NCBI RefSeq assembly: GCF_900110035.1
Contig: NZ_FOCF01000004.1
Coordinates: 131,501-195,500, forward strand
Direction of reading: 5' to 3'
Length of the DNA: 64,000 nucleotides
From: Sphingomonas gellani
GTDB taxonomy: Bacteria > Pseudomonadota > Alphaproteobacteria > Sphingomonadales > Sphingomonadaceae
In this document: piece by piece, positions 34,344-42,531 of the stretch
How positions within the stretch are numbered: position 1 is the first letter of the stretch
Layout: every line of letters starts with the position of its first letter
Translations under genes and position numbers: made by a program
The notes under the pieces: generated by a model
Databases searched by the model: none
Told to the model about the DNA's origin: nothing
Seen by the model: only the letters and a program-made list of their open reading frames with translations

Positions 34344-36239
34344 TTATTCGGACAGCGCCGCGTCGGCCCAGATCGCCGGTTGCGCGGTGCGCGGACCGGC
34401 GGGAGCCCCCGACGACCGGGCCACCAGCTCGACGATCTTCACGCCATCGACATTCGCCTCCAGCGGCGCGGCCGGCTGGCCGAACGCCATCGGCTGCGAC
34501 GTGGCGAGCAAACGTCCGTCGCCCCAGACCTGGAACACCGTGGTGCCGGACCGGGGCTGTCCGGAATCGTTGATCCCGACCCGTGCCGTGAACCGCCGGA
34601 AGCGGTCGTTGCGCACCTCCAGCCGTGAATTGCCGAGCACGCCGATCCCCGTGTCGAACTCCGTGCCCGCCACCCGCATCAGCTTGCCATAGGGCGCCCG
34701 GTCGACCTCCGCGCCGCCCCAGCCGCCATATTGCGCGTGGTCGCCGGTGCCGCGCGTCTTCGTCCAGGGCGTGACCGAGCGATAGATGGTGGGATCCGCC
34801 TCCGGCACCACGACGCCGTCGACCGCCGGGTTGACCCGTCCGGTCTGTTCGGAAAGGTAAAGCCCCTTTGCCAGACGACGGCTGCCGCTGGCCTTGAAGA
34901 TCATGGTCTCGTGGGGCGCCAGGGTCATCGCCACTTCTCCGCGAAAGCTTTGCTCCTTGCTTGTCCACAGGTCGCGCAGCCGGACGTCCGCATCCGGTAG
35001 CATCTTCAGCTGTTGCGCGGTCAGCACAACCGGGGTGGGGGATGCCGTTCGGTTGAACAAAGCCACCGCCTTGCTGCCGTCGGCCAGCGTCTTGACCAGG
35101 ATCTGCACCTCCTCGGAATCGAACGCCAGCACCGCTTGGTTGGCCGCCGCGTCCTGGTTCAGCGCGACGATGTCGGCATTGCCGAAGACCGACAGCAGCG
35201 CCGGCGTCAGCTTGCGCAAATCATAGCCGATGATGAGGGGCGAGTTGACCATCGCCCACAAGGCGAAGTGCGATCGCGCCTCCGTCAGATGCGCCTCGTC
35301 GAAATCGCCGGTGCCGACGAACAGCATGTCCGGGTCGTTCCACGAACCGGGATGCGCATAGAGCGCGCGGTGCGTGACCGTGTCGAAATTGGTCAGCATG
35401 CGTGCCCATACCGGCTGGATATCGTCGCTGGTACGTGAACTGTTGCCGACATCCTTGCCCCAGCTTCGCACGTCGCCCGCGCCCCACAGGCACAGCGAAT
35501 AGACATAGTCGCGGTTGCCGGCATGGCGCCGCAGCGCGTCGTGCACGTCCTGGTACAATGCCCGCACGCCCGCGACATCCGTGCCGCCCAGTGACTGCAT
35601 GTCCACCAGCGGCGGCAGGGCGCGGTACAGCCCGGACCGGACGCGCGGCGCGTCGGCGGGCAGGCCGCGCACGCCGCATCCGTCGACCTTCAGGTAATCG
35701 AAGTTCCAGTCGGCGAAGAACAGCCGGATGTCCTGGTCGACATGGCCGTACAGCCCGACCTCACGCTCCGCGACGCTGCCCTCTGGCTGGTTCTTGAAGT
35801 CGGGGGTGTAGATCTGGCCGCAACTGTTGCGGCCGATGTCGGAATACAGCCCCGCCTTCAGCCCCATCGCGTGCAGCCGGTCGGTCAGCGGGCGGAAACT
35901 GGGGTTCCGGCCACTCTTCGCCGAGGGAAAGTGGCTGGTGCGGATGATCAGTCGCCCGTCCGGCTGACGGCGTTTGAGCCACCAGCCGTCGTCGATGTTG
36001 ACGTAGCGATAGCCGAGGGTCGCCAGCTTCGTGTCCACCAGCGCCTGTGCGGAGGCGAGGACCTTTTCCTCGTCCACGTCGCTGTTGAACGCGTTCCACG
36101 AGTTCCAGCCCATCGGGGGCAGGGGTGCGTGGCCGTCGGTGTTCGCGCTCCAGCGGCCCGTCGCGGCGAGCGGATCGGCCGCCATCGCCGTGCCCGAACA
36201 GCACAGCGCCGCGCCCAGCATCAACCATGCGCGCCTCAC
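34344..36239 (-). CDS. GH27 alpha-galactosidase with C-terminal NPCBM domain
   Basis: A 631-residue retaining exo-enzyme of family 27. Signal peptide ends in AMAA. The barrel contains PPMGWNSWNAF (41-51), nucleophile Asp186 in YLKVDGCG and acid/base Asp302 in SWNDPDM. A beta-sandwich follows, then from about residue 490 an NPCBM-type domain (QYGGWGGAEVDR..., GIGVLGNS). It removes alpha-galactose, or possibly beta-L-arabinopyranose, from decorated xylan or galactomannan. The GTG start overlaps the GH3 stop (GTGA). Last gene of the minus-strand operon. Confidence 0.92.
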   Translation of the reverse strand: MRRAWLMLGAALCCSGTAMAADPLAATGRWSANTDGHAPLPPMGWNSWNAFNSDVDEEKVLASAQALVDTKLATLGYRYVNIDDGWWLKRRQPDGRLIIRTSHFPSAKSGRNPSFRPLTDRLHAMGLKAGLYSDIGRNSCGQIYTPDFKNQPEGSVAEREVGLYGHVDQDIRLFFADWNFDYLKVDGCGVRGLPADAPRVRSGLYRALPPLVDMQSLGGTDVAGVRALYQDVHDALRRHAGNRDYVYSLCLWGAGDVRSWGKDVGNSSRTSDDIQPVWARMLTNFDTVTHRALYAHPGSWNDPDMLFVGTGDFDEAHLTEARSHFALWAMVNSPLIIGYDLRKLTPALLSVFGNADIVALNQDAAANQAVLAFDSEEVQILVKTLADGSKAVALFNRTASPTPVVLTAQQLKMLPDADVRLRDLWTSKEQSFRGEVAMTLAPHETMIFKASGSRRLAKGLYLSEQTGRVNPAVDGVVVPEADPTIYRSVTPWTKTRGTGDHAQYGGWGGAEVDRAPYGKLMRVAGTEFDTGIGVLGNSRLEVRNDRFRRFTARVGINDSGQPRSGTTVFQVWGDGRLLATSQPMAFGQPAAPLEANVDGVKIVELVARSSGAPAGPRTAQPAIWADAALSE

Positions 36240-38908
36240 TTGGGCAGTTCCGCCGACTGCCGTGCGGTGAAGCTTGTCGACTGGCCCGGAACGCCGGTGC
36301 CCGGCTGACCGGATCCCACCGTCACCCGGTACGTGCCCGCCGCGACAGACCGCGCGCCGTCTGGTGCAACGGAGCTGAGGTCGCGCGGCGACAGGGTAAA
36401 GGTCAGCGTGCGGCTCTCACCCGGCCGCAGCGAAACGCGCTGGAACCCGCGAAGCGCGACGCGAGGGGCGCCGGGCCGATCCGGGAAGTTCAGGTAGAGT
36501 TGCGCCACCTCCTCACCCAAACGCTGGCCCTGATTGGTCAGCCGCGTCGTCACCCGGATGCCGTTCTCCGCCCCGCCACGCAGCGGTGCGACGCTGGGCG
36601 TCGTGTAGCCGAAGCTGGTGTAGCTGAGCCCGTATCCGAACGGATAAACCGGCGTGCCGGTGAAATAGCGATAAGTCCGCCCGTTCACGGCATAGTCACC
36701 GAACGGCGGCAGGTCCGCGACGCTGCGGTAAAAGGTCAGGGGCAGGCGCCCGGACGGGTTGGTGCGTCCGGTCAGGATGTTGGCCGCGGCGGTGCCGCCG
36801 GTTTCGCCGGGGTACCATGCCTCCAGCACGGCCGCCGCATTGTCCTTTGCCCAGCTCAGGTTGATCGGGCTGCCATTCATCGACACCAGCACGATCGGCT
36901 TGCCGGTCGCGCGTGCCTGATCCAGCATCGCGAGCTGATCGGCCGGCAGGTCCAGCGTGGTCTTGTCGCCGCCGGAGAAGCCGGGAACCGTCACGCCGGT
37001 CTCCTCCGCCTCCAGGTCGGAGGTCAGGCCCACCACCGCGACCAGCACGTCCGCCTGTGCGGCGGCGCGGCGCAGATCGGCGGCGGGCGCGTCCGACACG
37101 CGCTTCCACACCAGATCGATGCCGCTGCCCTCCGCACGAATGGCGTAACGCTGTCCGCCCTTCAGCTTCAGCGTGGTCATGCCGGGCAGGTCGTTCCAGC
37201 GCGTCTTGCGCCGGTCGGAGATCATCGTGCCGTCCAGGGTCAGCGTACCGCCCGACCCCGACAGGCCGACACGGTAAGTGCCGGTTTCCGGCGGCACCAG
37301 GAAGCCGGTCCATTCGGTGTGGTGCACGTCCGCGACGCGGGCCAGGTCCAGGTTGCGATCGCCGACATCGGGTTCGATGCGGGTTTCCACCGGCTCCTTC
37401 TGATAGGTGACGGTCGCCACCACCTTCTCGCGCGTGCCCGGCGCGAACTGGCGGGGAAGGGGCGTCGTGGGGTTGTAATAGCGGGCGAGCAGGCCCGGCT
37501 TTCCATCGGGCGTCTGCAGCGCCGATGTCGGCACACGGTCGCCGTCCGTCACCGACTCCCCGAACGGGACAAGTGTGACCTGGCTTGCACCCATGGCGGT
37601 GCGCAGCCCCTCCAGTATCGACACCGGCTGACCCGACAGGGGCGAGGAGTAGTTGCCGCGCAGCACGCGGGTGGCGTCGCCCAGCGGGCCGATCACCGCG
37701 ACCTTTGCGCCGGGCTTCAGCGGCAGGACGCCGTTGTTCTTCAACAACACCATGGACCGCTCTGCCGCGGCGAGCGCCAGGCGGCGATGCTCCGGCGCGC
37801 CCACCACGCTGGTCGGCAGGGCGGCCGGCGCGCCGGACAGGCCGGCCAGGTCGCCCGTGCGGTACCGTGCGGCGAACAGCCGGACCAGGCTCTGGTCAAC
37901 GTCCGCCTCCGTAATCAAGTCGCGGCGCAGCGCCTCGCGGTACCGCGCCTCCAGCCCGGCGGTGTCGGACAGCGTCTCGCCGTTGCACTCGTTGTCGACC
38001 CCGGTGCGCATCGCGGCGGCGACGGCCGCGGCGCTGTCGGGGGCATATTTGTGGTTGTCGGCGATGTCCTTCACCGCGTCGCAGTCGGACACGACATAGC
38101 CCTTGAACCCCCAGGCCCCGCGTAGGTGCTCCTTCAGCAGCAGGTCGCTGGCGCAGGCCGGCTGGCCATCGATGCGGTTATAGGCGCACATCACCGACCC
38201 GGCCCGGCCGTCGACCAGTGCCGCGCGGAACGCGGGCAGGTACGTGTCCTCCAGATCGTGCGCGGAGATGTAGACGTTCGCCGCGTGGCGCGTGCCCTCC
38301 GGCCCGCTGTGCACTGCGAAATGCTTGGGCGTCGCGATCACCTGTGGCCGGTCGGGGTCCGGGCCCTGCACGCCCGTGACGAACGCCACGCCCATGGTCG
38401 CGGTCAGGAACGGATCCTCGCCATAGGTTTCCTGTCCCCGCCCCCAGCGCGGATCGCGGAAGATGTTGATGTTGGGCGACCAGGTGTCCAGGCCCGTGCC
38501 GATGCGACCGTTCCTGCCGGTCTGCCGCCCCAGCGTGTGCAGCCCGCGCACCTCCTGGCTGATCGCACCTGCGACATCATGGACGATCGGCGCATCGAAG
38601 CTGGCGGCCAGGCCGATCGGTTCGGGGAAATTGGTGGTGGCCAGCGGCCCCAGCGCGCCGTGCAGCGATTCCGTCCACCAGTTATAGGCGGGGATGCCCA
38701 GCCGGGGGATGGCGGGCGCGACGTTCAAAAGCTGCGGCAGTTTCTCGTCCAACGTCATGCGCGCGACCAGCGTTTCCGCCATGCGCACCGCCTGATCGGA
38801 CGCGAGCTGCTGCCGTGCGGGCGCGGACGGCTGGCGTGCCAGCGTCGGCGTGAAGGCAAGCGCCAGACCCGCCGTGGCGAGCGCCGCGGCCCTTGTGGTC
38901 ATCCCCAT
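36236..38908 (-). CDS. GH3 beta-xylosidase type with PA14 insertion
   Basis: An 890-residue exported family 3 enzyme. ATG at 38908 chosen because GGGAGGATTG precedes it. The barrel includes WSPNINIFRDPRWGRGQETYGEDP, KHFAVHSGPE and nucleophile Asp275 in VVSDCDA. A PA14 domain (about 460-590: GLLARYYNP, WTGFLVPPETGTYRVGLSGS) is inserted in the alpha/beta sandwich, and a fibronectin-III-like domain closes the protein. NIFRDPRWGRGQETYGEDP is typical of the xylosidase/arabinosidase branch. It cleaves xylo-oligosaccharides from the non-reducing end. Located 46 bases after the SGNH esterase and coupled to GH27. Confidence 0.92.
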   Translation of the reverse strand: MGMTTRAAALATAGLALAFTPTLARQPSAPARQQLASDQAVRMAETLVARMTLDEKLPQLLNVAPAIPRLGIPAYNWWTESLHGALGPLATTNFPEPIGLAASFDAPIVHDVAGAISQEVRGLHTLGRQTGRNGRIGTGLDTWSPNINIFRDPRWGRGQETYGEDPFLTATMGVAFVTGVQGPDPDRPQVIATPKHFAVHSGPEGTRHAANVYISAHDLEDTYLPAFRAALVDGRAGSVMCAYNRIDGQPACASDLLLKEHLRGAWGFKGYVVSDCDAVKDIADNHKYAPDSAAAVAAAMRTGVDNECNGETLSDTAGLEARYREALRRDLITEADVDQSLVRLFAARYRTGDLAGLSGAPAALPTSVVGAPEHRRLALAAAERSMVLLKNNGVLPLKPGAKVAVIGPLGDATRVLRGNYSSPLSGQPVSILEGLRTAMGASQVTLVPFGESVTDGDRVPTSALQTPDGKPGLLARYYNPTTPLPRQFAPGTREKVVATVTYQKEPVETRIEPDVGDRNLDLARVADVHHTEWTGFLVPPETGTYRVGLSGSGGTLTLDGTMISDRRKTRWNDLPGMTTLKLKGGQRYAIRAEGSGIDLVWKRVSDAPAADLRRAAAQADVLVAVVGLTSDLEAEETGVTVPGFSGGDKTTLDLPADQLAMLDQARATGKPIVLVSMNGSPINLSWAKDNAAAVLEAWYPGETGGTAAANILTGRTNPSGRLPLTFYRSVADLPPFGDYAVNGRTYRYFTGTPVYPFGYGLSYTSFGYTTPSVAPLRGGAENGIRVTTRLTNQGQRLGEEVAQLYLNFPDRPGAPRVALRGFQRVSLRPGESRTLTFTLSPRDLSSVAPDGARSVAAGTYRVTVGSGQPGTGVPGQSTSFTARQSAELPK

Positions 38909-38954
38909 GGTCAATCCTCCCTGTGCGGCGGGCTCGTCCGTCCGCCGATGAATG

Positions 38955-40901
38955 CTATCGCGTCACGGCCACTTCGAACGTGCCGATCGGCAACGGGGCC
39001 TCGTCGGCCAGGTTGGTGGCGGGTGCATCGGCCCAGGCGTAGCGCACGCGCGTCACCGGCTGCCCGTCGCCAGCCAACATGACCGTGCTGCCCGCCGCGC
39101 GCGCGTTGGCGTAGCGGCAGGTGCCGGGGCCGGTGCCGCACAGCTCGAACCCGATCGCCTGGTTCGATCCGCGTGCGTGCAGCGCCCCCGTGACGCCGGT
39201 GAAGCGCAGGGTGATGCTGCCATCCGTGTTGGCGTGCGCGTCGCCGATGGCCGGGCCGGACGGGGCGATCTGTTCGCCATATACCGCCGCGCGCATCACG
39301 CGGGCCAGGCGCTGGCCCACCTCGTGCTTTTCACCCGGATGGATGTCCAGCGGATCGCCCGTGTCGAGCGCGACCGCGATTCCGGCATGCGGATCGGCAG
39401 CAGCCACCCGCCGCTGCGCATCGCGCACGTCGCCCCAGCCGCTTTCGCCAGGCGCGATCTGCGGGCTGCCGTAGTTGGCGAGCTGGACGACCCCGAAGCC
39501 GGTGCCCGGCGTCCCGAACCTGCGTCGCCAATCCGCGATCAGTGCGGTCAGGCGCTTGTCATAGCCAGGAATGGCGGTGTCGGATTCGCCCTGATACCAG
39601 GCGATGCCCGCCAGCCGCGTCTGGCCGAGCGGTGCGATCATCGCATTGTACAGCGTTCCCGCGCCGTTGATGTCGTCCCACGACACGCGCGGAGCGGCGC
39701 CCGCCAGGCGCTTGGCGATCGCGTAGCGCCAGCCGGTGCCGATCGGCACGCTGGACCCGTCGGCGAACGACAGCCGCATGGTGTCCGCCGGCCCGGTCAT
39801 GCCGCCATAGGCGTACACGTCGTCGTCGTTGACCGTGATGACGTTGCGCCCCGCCTTCAACGTGCCCGCCGGCAGCGCATAGACCCGCGGCTGCGATGCC
39901 AGGCTGCTGCCGCCGATGCCGACGCCGTTGACCCACGTGCGGTCGGCGTCGTCGACGGTTCCCAGCACCAGCGTCGCCGCGCCCTTGGCCTGTTCGGCGG
40001 TCAGCTGCACCTCGCGCTGGTACCAGATCATGCCGTTGTAATCGGCCAGCTCCGGCACGCCCCACGTTTCGAAGTTCGTCATCGCGGGCACCGGGCGCCA
40101 GTCCAGCGCTGCGTCCGGCTGCCACGGCTCGCGTCCGACGGCGTCGCCCGATCCGGCGCGCCACCACCCTTCCCAGATCGTCGAGGCCTTGCGGTTCGCG
40201 GCGGCGGGATCGCGTGCGTACAACGCCAACAGGTCGGCGGCATCGCCCATGCCCGACTGGCGCAGCGCCGGGTTGCTCATCCAGGCGCTGATCCGCGAAC
40301 CGCCCCAGCTGGAATGAATCGCGCCGATCGGCACCCCGGCCGTGCGGCGCAGCGCCTGGACCATGTAGAAACATGCGGCGGAGAAGCTGGGCACGGTGTC
40401 CGGACCGGCAACGGCCCAGCGGGGCTGTTCCGCGAAGCGCGCGACCGGCGATGCCGCGGAAACCTTTGCGACGGTCAGCAGGCGCAGCTTGTCGTCGGGC
40501 ACGGGATGTGCGTCGGGGATCAGGTCCTGCGCTTGCGAGACCTGCAATTCCATGTTGCTCTGGCCCGAACACAGGAACACGTCGCCGACCAGGATGTCGT
40601 GCAGCACGGCCGCGCCGCTCGGCGCCGCGATCGTCAGGTCGTACGGGCCGCCGGCTGGCAGTGCCGGCAGGCTGGCGGTGAAGCGGCCGTCGCGGTCCGC
40701 CTTTGCGGATACGCTGCGGCCCGCCAGTGTGATCATCACCGTCTCACCCGCCGCCGCCTCTCCCGCCAGCGTAACGGGCTGGCCGCGCTGGATCACCGCA
40801 TGGTCGCTTACCACGCCGTCCAGCCGCGGCGCCGCAAGGGCGGGGATGGCTGCGATGGCCGCAAGGGCGCCCAGGCCCAGCCCCGTGATGACGATCCGCA
40901 T
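38955..40901 (-). CDS. SGNH acetylesterase (sialate O-acetylesterase family)
   Basis: A 648-residue exported esterase of the sialate O-acetylesterase family, which in xylan loci usually deacetylates xylan. Leader ends in ALAA (about residue 24). The catalytic Ser112 lies in CSGQSNME (block I), and the late DIHPGEKHEVG supplies the Asp/His pair. A galactose-binding-like sandwich (around the WVNGVGIG region) is inserted between the SGNH halves, as is usual for this family. ATG at 40901 is preceded by AAGGGAAAGCGG. It follows halogenase paralogue E after 20 bases and precedes GH3; all are on the same strand. Confidence 0.9.
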   Translation of the reverse strand: MRIVITGLGLGALAAIAAIPALAAPRLDGVVSDHAVIQRGQPVTLAGEAAAGETVMITLAGRSVSAKADRDGRFTASLPALPAGGPYDLTIAAPSGAAVLHDILVGDVFLCSGQSNMELQVSQAQDLIPDAHPVPDDKLRLLTVAKVSAASPVARFAEQPRWAVAGPDTVPSFSAACFYMVQALRRTAGVPIGAIHSSWGGSRISAWMSNPALRQSGMGDAADLLALYARDPAAANRKASTIWEGWWRAGSGDAVGREPWQPDAALDWRPVPAMTNFETWGVPELADYNGMIWYQREVQLTAEQAKGAATLVLGTVDDADRTWVNGVGIGGSSLASQPRVYALPAGTLKAGRNVITVNDDDVYAYGGMTGPADTMRLSFADGSSVPIGTGWRYAIAKRLAGAAPRVSWDDINGAGTLYNAMIAPLGQTRLAGIAWYQGESDTAIPGYDKRLTALIADWRRRFGTPGTGFGVVQLANYGSPQIAPGESGWGDVRDAQRRVAAADPHAGIAVALDTGDPLDIHPGEKHEVGQRLARVMRAAVYGEQIAPSGPAIGDAHANTDGSITLRFTGVTGALHARGSNQAIGFELCGTGPGTCRYANARAAGSTVMLAGDGQPVTRVRYAWADAPATNLADEAPLPIGTFEVAVTR

Positions 40902-40921
40902 ATGTCCGCTTTCCCTTGGCA

Positions 40922-42463
40922 CTAGATCGGCTGAAGGCCGTGTCGCACGATCCGATCGATCAGTTCGCGATGGCCGGGCAGGCTGCTCAGCAATCGCTGC
41001 GTCTGCACCTGGTTCTCGCGCCGCGCGCGCCGGGCGAGGGCCATGTCCTCGTCCAGGCTGCCGGGCATCACCGCCGTCCGAGCACCCATGCCGTACAGGA
41101 CATATTGGTAGCTGGCGGACGGGAACACCTCGTCGGCGCGGTCGAATTCCTCGTGCAGCCAGGGCGACTGGTACTGCCACAACTCCATTAGCGCGCGCAG
41201 CCGGTCCGGCATCGTCTCGGCGCGAAGATTGTCGCGCCAGAAGTCCGTGTCGGTCCGCTTGGTCAGCGCGTAATGCAGCTTCAGGAAATCGATGATCCTG
41301 CCCCAGCGATAGCTGGTGGTGGCGTTGAAGCGTGCCGCCACCGTGTCCATCACCTCGCGACAGGCGGGCATCTGTTCGGCGATCAGCTTCGCCGACAACT
41401 CGATGAGCACGATCGCCGACGCCTCCAGCGGCTCCAGGAAGCCGGCGGCCAATCCGACCGCGACGCAGTTGCGCACCCAGAACCGCTCCCGGTGCCCGGC
41501 GCGGATCGGGATGCGCCGGACGGTCAGGTCACGCGCCGCTTCGCCGACATGCGCGCGCAACTGCTGCTCGGCGGTGTCGGCGTCGATGTGGCTGCTGGAA
41601 AAGACATGGCCGACGCCGCGCCTGGTCGGCAGGCCGATGTCCCAAATCCATCCCGCACTCTGGGCCGTCGAGATGGTGTGGCTCGCGATCGGCGCAGCGG
41701 GGGTGTCATAGGGCACCTGCATCGCCAGCGCGGTGTCGCAGAACAACACGTCGTTGCACGGTTTGAACGGCACCTGCATAGCGCCGCCGATCAGCAGGGC
41801 GGAAAAGCCAGTGCAGTCGATGAACAGGTCGCCGTGGATCGTGCCGGCCTGCGCCGTCTCCACGCCGGCGATGTCGCCGTTTTCGGCAAGCTGCACCTGC
41901 GTGACATCGGCCAGGACATGGCGGACGCCCAGCGTGTCGCAGCAGTGCCGCTGAAGGAAGTGGTAAAATTTGCCCGCGTCTAGGTGATAGGCGTAATTGG
42001 CCTGTCCCTCGAACTCCGGCGTGGCCATCGTCTTGGGGCCGAGCCCTTCGTCGCAGATGCGACCCTGCGGGGTGACGGTGTCGCAGAAATCCTCGTCGCC
42101 ATCGTCCGCCAGCCAATGCGGCGCGAGGTTCACCTGGCCGAACTGCTGCGGCAGCATCAGCGGGTGGTAATATCCGTCATCCGCCGCGCCGGTGGTCCAC
42201 CGGTTGAAGCGCGCGCCCTGTTTGAAGGCCGCGTCGCACTGGCGGAAGAACTCTGTCTCGGACACGCCCATGCGCTTCAGCGTGGTGCGCAAGGTCGGCC
42301 ATGTGCCTTCGCCCACGCCGATGGTCGGTACGTTGGGCGACTCCACCAGCGTCACGGTGAAGCCGTGCGGGCGACGCCCCTGATGCTTCGCCGCGATGAC
42401 TCCGGCGGTCAGCCAACCGGCGGTGCCGCCGCCGACGATAACGATGTTCCTTACCTGCTGCAT
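40922..42463 (-). CDS. Tryptophan halogenase family protein (paralogue E)
   Basis: A 513-residue flavin-dependent halogenase homologue from a different branch than paralogues A-D. It has GGGTAGW (11-17), Lys81 in AFKQGARF, a variant signature WIWDIG (272-277) in place of WxWxIP, and Glu347 in EPLEAS. The lysine and glutamate are kept, so catalysis is possible, but the variant signature resembles the uncharacterised receptor-linked group. It lies directly downstream of TonB receptor 2, with an intrinsic terminator between them, and 20 bases upstream of the SGNH esterase. It is thus the first gene after a receptor, as in many sphingomonad loci. Confidence 0.88.
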   Translation of the reverse strand: MQQVRNIVIVGGGTAGWLTAGVIAAKHQGRRPHGFTVTLVESPNVPTIGVGEGTWPTLRTTLKRMGVSETEFFRQCDAAFKQGARFNRWTTGAADDGYYHPLMLPQQFGQVNLAPHWLADDGDEDFCDTVTPQGRICDEGLGPKTMATPEFEGQANYAYHLDAGKFYHFLQRHCCDTLGVRHVLADVTQVQLAENGDIAGVETAQAGTIHGDLFIDCTGFSALLIGGAMQVPFKPCNDVLFCDTALAMQVPYDTPAAPIASHTISTAQSAGWIWDIGLPTRRGVGHVFSSSHIDADTAEQQLRAHVGEAARDLTVRRIPIRAGHRERFWVRNCVAVGLAAGFLEPLEASAIVLIELSAKLIAEQMPACREVMDTVAARFNATTSYRWGRIIDFLKLHYALTKRTDTDFWRDNLRAETMPDRLRALMELWQYQSPWLHEEFDRADEVFPSASYQYVLYGMGARTAVMPGSLDEDMALARRARRENQVQTQRLLSSLPGHRELIDRIVRHGLQPI

Positions 42464-42480
42464 GACACTGCACGTTCGAG

Positions 42481-42516
42481 GAAAAAACGGCGGAGCATGA
42501 CTATGTCATGCTCCGC
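42481..42516 (-). terminator. Intrinsic terminator after TonB receptor 2
   Basis: A 12-bp perfect stem (42490-42501 with 42505-42516, loop TAT). On the minus strand it is followed by C and then TTTTTT. It begins 15 bases after the receptor stop and ends just before the halogenase start, so it probably reduces read-through into the downstream enzymes. Confidence 0.88.
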
Positions 42517-42531
42517 TCAGGGGGAGAAGGG

